Origin: an uncultured Brevibacterium sp.
GTDB taxonomy: Bacteria; Actinomycetota; Actinomycetes; Actinomycetales; Brevibacteriaceae
Reading direction: 5' to 3'
NCBI GenBank assembly: GCA_943914815.1
Contig: CALUDL010000064.1
Location: 1-9,547 of the forward strand
Length of the DNA: 9,547 nt
Below are positions 1-5,113 of the stretch, in pieces. The notes below the pieces were generated by a model, which saw only the letters and a list, made by a program, of their open reading frames with translations, did no database searches and was not told the DNA's origin. The first letter of the stretch is position 1. Each line of letters begins with the position of its first letter. A program made the position numbers and the translations under genes.

Positions 1-4
1 AATG

Positions 5-78
5 TCGGGCTAGCGGGATTTGAACCCACGACCTCTTGACCCCCAGTCAAGCGCGCTACCAAGCTGCGCCATAGCCCG
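5..78 (-). tRNA. tRNA-Pro (anticodon GGG)
   Basis: Read on the minus strand, this 74-nt segment folds as a complete tRNA. The 7-bp acceptor stem is perfect (CGGGCTA with TAGCCCG) and is followed by discriminator base A. The anticodon stem CTTGA/TCAAG encloses the 7-nt loop CTGGGGG, which gives anticodon GGG and reads CCC and CCU proline codons. The T-arm contains the canonical GGTTCGAATCC. The 3' CCA is not encoded; the discriminator is followed by CATT, so CCA must be added enzymatically, as is common in actinobacteria. The anticodon was read directly from the fold, so the identity is firm. Confidence 0.97.
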
Positions 79-104
79 TACATGCATTGCGCACGAACTC
101 GGCT

Positions 105-134
105 AGTGTACACATGGGGTATGAGCAAAAGCAA
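105..134 (-). promoter_or_regulatory. Putative promoter of tRNA-Pro
   Basis: On the minus strand, TACACT (110-105) fits the actinobacterial TANNNT -10 pattern. TTGCTT (134-129) lies 18 nt upstream as a weak -35 that matches only TTG. Transcription would start near position 98, about 20 nt before the tRNA 5' end. The -35 falls within a perfect inverted repeat (129-141). The assignment rests on pattern matching only. Confidence 0.4.
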
Positions 135-141
135 TTTGCTT
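129..141. repeat. Perfect inverted repeat AAGCAA-T-TTGCTT
   Basis: Six-base arms AAGCAA (129-134) and TTGCTT (136-141) flank a single T. It overlaps the predicted tRNA -35 element and could be an operator half-site pair, but short AT-rich palindromes also arise by chance. Confidence 0.6.
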
Positions 142-153
142 CGCCAAGAGCCG

Positions 154-218
154 GTTAGCCGATCGCAACAAGGCAGTTAGCCGATCGCAGCAGGGCGTTT
201 AACCGGTAGAAGTAGCGC
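154..218. repeat. 22-bp degenerate tandem repeat, about three copies
   Basis: Copy 1 (154-175) and copy 2 (176-197) are directly adjacent and match at 19 of 22 positions. Both begin GTTAGCCGATCGCA, and they differ only by A/G changes at repeat positions 15, 18 and 22. A third, more diverged copy follows at about 197-218; it needs one inserted T and then matches about 15 of 21 positions. Each of the first two copies contains the palindrome CGATCG. The period of 22 bp is about two helical turns and is not a multiple of three, which argues for DNA-level rather than coding function. Confidence 0.75.
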
Positions 219-264
219 AACAGACAATGAAACAGTGCAGTAAATGATCATTCGGTGACGCAAA

Positions 265-294
265 TTACACGGACGTGGGCAAAAGTGCTAGCCT
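265..294 (+). promoter_or_regulatory. Candidate promoter for the FHA-DUF151-aroG operon
   Basis: TTACAC (265-270) and TAGCCT (289-294, fits TANNNT) are separated by 18 nt on the plus strand. This is the best-spaced pair I found upstream of the FHA gene, but both hexamers are poor. TATGCT at 344-349 is a better -10 but has no -35 at a usual distance. A start near 301 would give a leader of about 110 nt containing both hairpins. Confidence 0.3.
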
Positions 295-347
295 GCATGT
301 GTTCAGCTGTTTGCACTATCCACCACGATAAGATGAGAACAGCTATG

Positions 348-386
348 CTTGAGCAGACAACTCAAGTGAACAAAAAGTGGTTTTTG
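348..386 (+). other. Two adjacent hairpins in the FHA upstream region
   Basis: The first hairpin has arms CTTGAG (348-353) and CTCAAG (361-366) with a 7-nt loop. Four bases later the second has arms CAAAAA (371-376) and TTTTTG (381-386) around the loop GTGG. Both stems are perfect. They end 12 nt before the FHA ribosome binding site. They could be operator sites or leader-RNA structures. Neither is followed by a U-tract, so they do not look like a plain terminator. Confidence 0.5.
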
Positions 387-409
387 CAACGCGTGATCGA
401 GGGGGTCTG

Positions 410-1270
410 ATGTCTCAACCCAACCAGCCTACTGGTCAGGGCGACTCGTGGTATCAGGAGGACTCGGGTCAAAAAGCTAAGAAATTCCCGCTAGGTGGCC
501 CCACCAACGACGACTCACCAAATGACGGTGCACAGAACCACGACGTGCCTTCACAGCAGCAGGACGCGCCACCACAGGCGCAACCCCAGCAACAGCACAA
601 CCCATTCAACCCATTCGGTGGCACCAACCAGGAAGCGCCAGCTCCCCAGCAGGGATCTGGCCCCCAGCAAGCGTCCGCTCCAGAGTACGGATCTGCCCCA
701 CAGCAAGCCTCTGCGCCTCAGCAGGCTTCCACGCCACAGCAGGGCACCACACCAGGGCCGTACGGTGGTGGCATCGCCCCACAAGTAGGATCCTCAGAAC
801 AAGCTCCGCACCAGTCGTTTGAGCCCGCACCAAGCGGCGCCAACGAACGGACAGATCAACACCAGCCTGCACAACAGGCTCCCGCTCAACAACACGACAA
901 CGTGCCAGGCATCTATGACCCACGCACCGGCGAAGTCATGCCGGTAGCAGACCTGAACCGCCTCCAAGACACAGACGCGCTCCTTGTCGTCGTTTCCGGC
1001 CCCGACGCCGGCGCACAAATCCTGCTCGACACTGACGTCGTCACAGTTGGACGCAGCCCCAATGCCGATATCTTCCTCGACGACGTTACCGTTTCTCGCA
1101 AACACGCAGAGTTCGTGCGCACCCCATCGGGTTTCACACTGCGCGACACCGGATCACTCAACGGAACCTACGTGGGCCGTCAACTGATCGACTCAGTTGA
1201 ACTTCGCAACGGCGCTGACGTGCAAATCGGAAAATTCCGCATGATTTTCCAACAACGCCCCCGCCAGTAA
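410..1270 (+). CDS. GarA/OdhI-like FHA-domain protein with Gln/Pro-rich N-terminus
   Basis: A 286-residue cytoplasmic protein. Residues 1-165 are low-complexity and rich in Gln, Pro and Ala, including six 6-residue PQQ-type repeats (79-114). Residues about 190-282 form an FHA phosphothreonine-binding domain with the expected residues: GRS (R215), VSRKH (S229, R230, H232) and SLNGTYV (N251, G252). Known biology: GarA (M. tuberculosis) and OdhI (C. glutamicum) bind and inhibit 2-oxoglutarate dehydrogenase and redirect glutamate metabolism until phosphorylated by PknG/PknB. The FHA domain closely resembles theirs, including the segment IFLDDVTVSR and the final QIGKFR. Odd points: those proteins are much shorter (about 145-160 residues), and the ETTS phosphorylation motif before their FHA domain is not seen here. 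The ATG at 410 is chosen because GAGGGGG (399-405) precedes it by 4 nt; an in-frame GTG at 377 has no such site. Two nt separate its stop from the DUF151 gene. The FHA call is firm; the GarA-type role is inference. Confidence 0.88.
   Translation: MSQPNQPTGQGDSWYQEDSGQKAKKFPLGGPTNDDSPNDGAQNHDVPSQQQDAPPQAQPQQQHNPFNPFGGTNQEAPAPQQGSGPQQASAPEYGSAPQQASAPQQASTPQQGTTPGPYGGGIAPQVGSSEQAPHQSFEPAPSGANERTDQHQPAQQAPAQQHDNVPGIYDPRTGEVMPVADLNRLQDTDALLVVVSGPDAGAQILLDTDVVTVGRSPNADIFLDDVTVSRKHAEFVRTPSGFTLRDTGSLNGTYVGRQLIDSVELRNGADVQIGKFRMIFQQRPRQ
644..751 (+). repeat. Six in-frame 18-bp units encoding PQQ(A/G)S-type hexapeptides
   Basis: Six consecutive 18-bp units inside the FHA gene encode PQQGSG, PQQASA, PEYGSA, PQQASA, PQQAST and PQQGTT. 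The nucleotide sequence of the units differs mainly at synonymous positions, so the repeat seems to be held at protein level and is not a very recent duplication. It lies in the disordered N-terminal half of the protein. Confidence 0.85.
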
Positions 1271-1272
1271 CA

Positions 1273-1740
1273 GTGGTTCACATCGAAGTTGAAGTCGTGG
1301 GCATTCGTGTCGAAATGCCCGCCAACCAGCGCGTCCTCCTCCTCAAAGGAGTAGACGTTCCCAAATTCCTGCCCATCTGGATCGGCGCCCAAGAAGCAAA
1401 CGCAATCGGAATCGCCGAACGCGGGTGGGAACCACCTCGGCCTCTTAGCCACAACCTACTCGTCGACATCATCGAGGCATTCGGCACCGAACTCGACCGA
1501 GTCGTCATCACCCACCGTGACGGGCACATCATTTACTCCGAACTCCACTTAAGCGATGGCAAAGTGATCTCCGCCCGCCCCTCGGACGCCGTCGCCATGG
1601 CACTCATCTCCCAGTGCACAATTGAAACCACTCAAGAATTACTCGACGACATTGGAATCGACGCGCCCCAAGCTGACGAAGAAGAAGTCGCACAATTCCG
1701 CGAATTCCTCGACCACGTGTCGCCCGAAGATTTTGACTAA
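1273..1740 (+). CDS. DUF151 / 'bifunctional nuclease' family protein
   Basis: A 155-residue soluble protein that aligns by eye over nearly its full length with M. tuberculosis Rv1829 (about 164 residues). The N-terminus is VEVVGIRVEMPANQRVLLL, then LPIWIG (33-38), an EANAI segment (41-45), PPRPLSHNL (54-62), the family-typical SARPSDAVAMAL (100-111) and a C-terminal EFLDHVSPEDF. Family knowledge: DUF151 members include Thermotoga TM0160 and plant proteins reported to have nuclease activity; the cellular role in actinobacteria is not settled. The start is GTG at 1273, 2 nt after the FHA stop, with no clear Shine-Dalgarno sequence, which suggests translational coupling. In M. tuberculosis the garA-like and DUF151 genes are separated by a MerR-type regulator that is absent here. 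The family call is confident; the biochemical activity is not shown by the sequence. Confidence 0.9.
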   Translation: MVHIEVEVVGIRVEMPANQRVLLLKGVDVPKFLPIWIGAQEANAIGIAERGWEPPRPLSHNLLVDIIEAFGTELDRVVITHRDGHIIYSELHLSDGKVISARPSDAVAMALISQCTIETTQELLDDIGIDAPQADEEEVAQFREFLDHVSPEDFD

Positions 1741-1755
1741 CAGAAGGTAGGTAAG

Positions 1756-3132
1756 TTGAACGACAACATGTTCACCGCTGCAGGGACCGCTCAAGCAACA
1801 CAACAGACCATGGACGGTCTGGAACGTTGGCGAGAACTCAACCCTCTCCAGCAACCCACCTATCTCGACGCTGACGAACTCGAAGCGGCACTCACCGAGC
1901 TACGCCAACAACCACCACTCATCTTTGCCGGTGAAGCAGACGTGCTCACCGAACACATTGCAAAAGCCTCACGCGGCGAAGCCTTCATTCTGGCAGGCGG
2001 CGACTGCGCAGAAACCTTCGCAGACGCAACCGCCGACCAAATCAGCCGCCGCGTCCAAACCATTCTGCAAATGGCAGCCATCCTCACCTACGGTGGATCA
2101 GTACCTGTCGTGAAAATCGGACGCATGGCCGGGCAATTCGCAAAACCCCGCTCGGCAGACACCGAAACACGCGATGGCGTCACCCTTCCGTCCTACCGTG
2201 GTGACATCGTCAACTCGCACGAATTCACAGAAGAAGCCCGTCGTCACGACCCGCGGCGCCTACTCGAGGCATACAACACCTCGGCGTCCACCCTGAACCT
2301 CATCCGCGCCTTCACCACCGGCGGCTTCGCAGACCTGCGCTTCGTCCACCAGTGGAACCGCGGTTTCCTCAGCGCCAACAAAAACTACAAGCGTTACGAA
2401 CGCACCGCAGCGGAAATTGACCGCGCCCTCAAATTCATGGAAGCCTGCGGCGCTGACTTCCACAACCTGCGCTCAGTTGAATTCTTCGCCGCCCACGAAG
2501 CGCTCCTCCTCGAATACGAACGGGCGCTCACCCGAATCGACTCACGAACCGGCGAACCATACGGAACGTCCGGTCACTTCCTGTGGATCGGCGAACGGAC
2601 ACGTGATATCGACGGCGCGCACGTCGACTTCCTGTCCCGCGTGAAGAACCCCATCGGCGTCAAACTCGGCCCTAAGGCCACCGCAGACGACGCACTGCGC
2701 CTAGCCGAAAAGCTCGACCCCAATGGCACCCCAGGGCGCCTCACATTCATCACCCGCATGGGCGCAGAAACAATCCGTGAACGCCTCCCCAAACTACTCG
2801 CAAGCGTGGACCTTCCACACGTCACCTGGGTGTGCGACCCCATGCACGGCAACACCATCACCAGCTCCAACGGCTACAAAACACGCCGCTTCGAAGACGT
2901 CATGAGCGAAGTCTCAGGCTTCTTCGACGCCCACGCAGAGGCTGGAACCATTCCCGGTGGTCTCCACATGGAACTCACCGGTGACGACGTCACCGAAGTC
3001 ATGGGTGGAGGCGCTGAAATCGACGAAGAAGGTCTGCGTCGCCGCTACGAAACCCGTGTGGACCCACGCCTGAACCACGACCAGTCACTCGAAATGGCAT
3101 TCCAAGTCGCGGAGTACTTGACGTCCCACTGA
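1756..3132 (+). CDS. aroG: Class II 3-deoxy-D-arabino-heptulosonate 7-phosphate synthase
   Basis: A 458-residue cytoplasmic enzyme that condenses phosphoenolpyruvate and erythrose 4-phosphate to DAHP, the first step of the shikimate pathway to aromatic amino acids. It matches the plant-type (class II) family over its whole length and is close in size to M. tuberculosis AroG (462 residues). Metal ligands expected for the family are present: Cys84 (GGDCAETF), His364 (DPMHGNT), Glu406 (MELTGDD) and Asp436 (VDPRLN). Other conserved blocks are KIGRMAGQFAKPRS, SYRGD, WIGERTR and GVKLGP. The start is taken as TTG at 1756 because GAAGG (1743-1747) lies 8 nt upstream; the ATG at 1768 would leave that site about 20 nt away. 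It follows DUF151 by 15 nt and is probably cotranscribed with the FHA gene. Class II enzymes are usually feedback-controlled by aromatic amino acids and by chorismate mutase; this cannot be read here. No feature suggests transfer or damage. Confidence 0.95.
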   Translation: MNDNMFTAAGTAQATQQTMDGLERWRELNPLQQPTYLDADELEAALTELRQQPPLIFAGEADVLTEHIAKASRGEAFILAGGDCAETFADATADQISRRVQTILQMAAILTYGGSVPVVKIGRMAGQFAKPRSADTETRDGVTLPSYRGDIVNSHEFTEEARRHDPRRLLEAYNTSASTLNLIRAFTTGGFADLRFVHQWNRGFLSANKNYKRYERTAAEIDRALKFMEACGADFHNLRSVEFFAAHEALLLEYERALTRIDSRTGEPYGTSGHFLWIGERTRDIDGAHVDFLSRVKNPIGVKLGPKATADDALRLAEKLDPNGTPGRLTFITRMGAETIRERLPKLLASVDLPHVTWVCDPMHGNTITSSNGYKTRRFEDVMSEVSGFFDAHAEAGTIPGGLHMELTGDDVTEVMGGGAEIDEEGLRRRYETRVDPRLNHDQSLEMAFQVAEYLTSH

Positions 3133-3155
3133 CAGGGCTAGGGGCAGGGGGCTAT

Positions 3156-3176
3156 AAGGACTACTTGTCCTTCTTT
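3156..3176 (+). terminator. Weak hairpin between convergent aroG and pknL
   Basis: AAGGAC (3156-3161) pairs with GTCCTT (3167-3172) around the loop TACTT and is followed by CTTT on the plus strand. It lies in the 28-nt gap after aroG and runs over the stop codon and last codons of pknL. The stem is short and the T-run poor, so it is at best a weak terminator for aroG. Confidence 0.3.
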
Positions 3177-5113
3177 CCGCCCTTTTTAGCCTTGGCTTTC
3201 TTGCCGTCCTTCTTGTTCGCCTTAGACTTTTTGTCCTTTTCAGACTTCTTGCTCTCTGCAGGTTTTTTGTCCTCTGCTGGCTTCTTACCCTTAGAAATAC
3301 GCAGAAGGATGAAGTCGTCTGGGTACTTAGGCGTTCCAGGGGCGGGGTGCTGCGAGATGACCCGGCCCTTTGGAACCGTGTCGTGGTACTGCTCGTCGGT
3401 TCCCACTCGGAAGCCCAGCCTGAGCATCTTGTGGTAGGCGCTCTTAAACTCCAAACCTTTGACATTTGGCACGGAAATGGGTTCCTCGCCCTTCGACACC
3501 GTAATGTTCACCGGCTCAGAGCGTTCAACCTTCTTACCCGGCTTCTGCGACTGGTGGATCACTTCACCCTTGGGCGCGTCAGAGTACTTGTCTTCCACGT
3601 TGCCAATCGTGATCCCGGCCTTTTCGGCTTCCTTATCCGCGTCTCCGCGTTTGAGACCGGTGAGCGTGGGAACAGTGACCAGGTCCTTACCTTTTGACAC
3701 CACCAGGGTGACAGTTCCACCCGGCTCAACCTCGGTCCCAGGGGCTGGTTGCGTTTCGAGGACCCTGCCAGCGGGCACGTTTGAGCTGAATTTCTGGGTA
3801 ATCGCAACGGTCAAACCAGCTGACTCGACCATGCTTTGCGCGTCAGACTGTTCCACACCTGTGGCAATCGCTGGTACTTCACGCGGAGCGTTCGCCGCTT
3901 GACGGTTCCACACAATGCCAGACGCAACGAGCGCTAAGATGGCAACGGCCGCGACCAGCGCAAAAGTGGTGCGCCGCCGGCGTGCCTTGCGGGAATCGCC
4001 CGCCGAGGTGGCCGCCACCCTTGCGTGCCCACCGTCAGTTTTGTCCCCCTCCACGTCAGCGGTGTGTACGACGGTGGTGGGGGAGAGCGCCTCGGTGGCG
4101 TCGCTTTCAACCGCACCGGGGGCCCCGTGCTCGAGCTCCCCGTGTTCCTCATCCACATCTTCGCTGACCAAAGGCTTTTCGTTAGGCAGCTCGATCGGGT
4201 CTGATGATTCGACATCGGCGGTCGCGGTGATCACTGGCCCCGAATCATCCACGGGGTCTGTCGCACCGAAGTCCAGCTCCTCGTCGCTGAGTTCCGCACG
4301 CGCCTCGGTTAACGCCTGCCTAAAGGCCCGGGCAGACTCTGGTCGATCCTCCGGTTCCGGCGATGTCGCCCACAGCACCAAAGCGTCGATTGTGGGTGGC
4401 AGCCCGGGTAGCGCTTCACTGGGCGCAGGCACCCGGTCGTGCACGTGCCGGTACGCCACTTGAATGGGTACCTCATCGGTGTACGGCTGGGACCCGGTGA
4501 GCATTTCGTACAGCATGATGCCCAGCGTGTACAGGTCGGTGCGCGCGTCCGCTCCCGCCCGGGTGACCAGTTCTGGGGCCACGTACCCCACCGTTCCGAT
4601 AAGCGTTTTGGTGGTCGTTGCTGTGGTGACCGCGCGGGCCAGCCCAAAGTCGGTGAGTTTGATTGTGCCATCCGTGCCCAACAGAACATTGTCCGGCTTG
4701 AGGTCACGGTGAATCATGCCCGCGTCGTGGACAGCATCGAGTGCTGCCAAGATCGCGTTGCTGACGACGATCGCCTGCCGAGGTGTGAGCTTGCCCCGGT
4801 GGCGAAGTTCCTTGCGCAGGGTGACGGATTCGAGGTATTCCATCACCAGGTACACGACATCCCCGTCGCGCCCCTGGTCGGTGACGGAAATCAAGTTGGG
4901 GTGCTCAAGGCGCGCCGCGTTCATGGCCTCGCGTTCAAACCGTTCAACGAACGACGAATCTGTTGCCAGGTGCGCGTGCATGACCTTGATGGCGATCTGC
5001 CGGTCCGTGGTCAGGTCTGTGCCCAGGTACACCATGGCCATCCCACCGCGCGCGATCTTGTCATCGACGCGGTACCGACCGTTGAGCACGGTTCCTACGA
5101 GAGGATCTTTCAC
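3161..5113 (-). CDS. pknL: PknL-type PASTA-domain Ser/Thr protein kinase
   Basis: A 650-residue, single-pass membrane kinase. The cytoplasmic kinase domain (about 14-272) has the glycine loop ARGGMAMVYLG (21-31), Lys43, C-helix Glu62, HRDLKPDN (135-142, catalytic Asp137), DFG (155-157) and APE (179-181). Its activation loop carries a threonine run at 163-170. An acidic linker (about 276-345) and a basic patch RKARRRR (375-381) precede one transmembrane helix (about 382-402). Outside are three PASTA repeats (about 411-475, 478-542, 545-609), which in this family bind peptidoglycan fragments or lipid II. A lysine-rich tail (610-650, about 20 Lys in 41 residues) ends the protein. Identity as PknL rather than PknB rests on its position beside aroG, an Rv2175c homologue and a polyprenyl synthase, as in M. 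tuberculosis. The tuberculosis PknL lacks PASTA domains, whereas the corynebacterial one has them. The start is GTG at 5113, overlapping the upstream LysM gene stop as GTGA, a sign of translational coupling. Confidence 0.93.
   Translation of the reverse strand: MKDPLVGTVLNGRYRVDDKIARGGMAMVYLGTDLTTDRQIAIKVMHAHLATDSSFVERFEREAMNAARLEHPNLISVTDQGRDGDVVYLVMEYLESVTLRKELRHRGKLTPRQAIVVSNAILAALDAVHDAGMIHRDLKPDNVLLGTDGTIKLTDFGLARAVTTATTTKTLIGTVGYVAPELVTRAGADARTDLYTLGIMLYEMLTGSQPYTDEVPIQVAYRHVHDRVPAPSEALPGLPPTIDALVLWATSPEPEDRPESARAFRQALTEARAELSDEELDFGATDPVDDSGPVITATADVESSDPIELPNEKPLVSEDVDEEHGELEHGAPGAVESDATEALSPTTVVHTADVEGDKTDGGHARVAATSAGDSRKARRRRTTFALVAAVAILALVASGIVWNRQAANAPREVPAIATGVEQSDAQSMVESAGLTVAITQKFSSNVPAGRVLETQPAPGTEVEPGGTVTLVVSKGKDLVTVPTLTGLKRGDADKEAEKAGITIGNVEDKYSDAPKGEVIHQSQKPGKKVERSEPVNITVSKGEEPISVPNVKGLEFKSAYHKMLRLGFRVGTDEQYHDTVPKGRVISQHPAPGTPKYPDDFILLRISKGKKPAEDKKPAESKKSEKDKKSKANKKDGKKAKAKKGGKKDK

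Larger units (their letters stand above)
79..409. other. Non-coding region between tRNA-Pro and the FHA operon
   Basis: This 331-nt stretch separates the minus-strand tRNA from the plus-strand FHA gene. I see no convincing gene in it. The only small frame of note, a 19-codon ATG frame at 121-180, lacks a properly spaced ribosome binding site. The region holds the tRNA promoter, an inverted repeat at 129-141, a 22-bp degenerate tandem repeat at 154-218, a weak promoter candidate at 265-294, two hairpins at 348-386 and the FHA ribosome binding site. It is more A-rich than the flanking coding sequence, as expected for a regulatory region. Confidence 0.8.

Noticed and set aside
121..180. A 19-codon plus-strand frame starting ATG in the tRNA-FHA gap
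   Set aside because: GGGG lies only 1 nt before the ATG, so there is no usable ribosome binding site. The frame overlaps the 22-bp tandem repeat and the encoded peptide has no recognisable pattern.
154..218. The tandem repeat as a CRISPR array
   Set aside because: The copies are directly adjacent with no spacers, there are only about three, and they are degenerate. No cas genes are present.
377..409. Upstream GTG start for the FHA protein
   Set aside because: The GTG falls in the loop of a hairpin and lacks a Shine-Dalgarno sequence. The ATG at 410 has GAGGGGG at good spacing.
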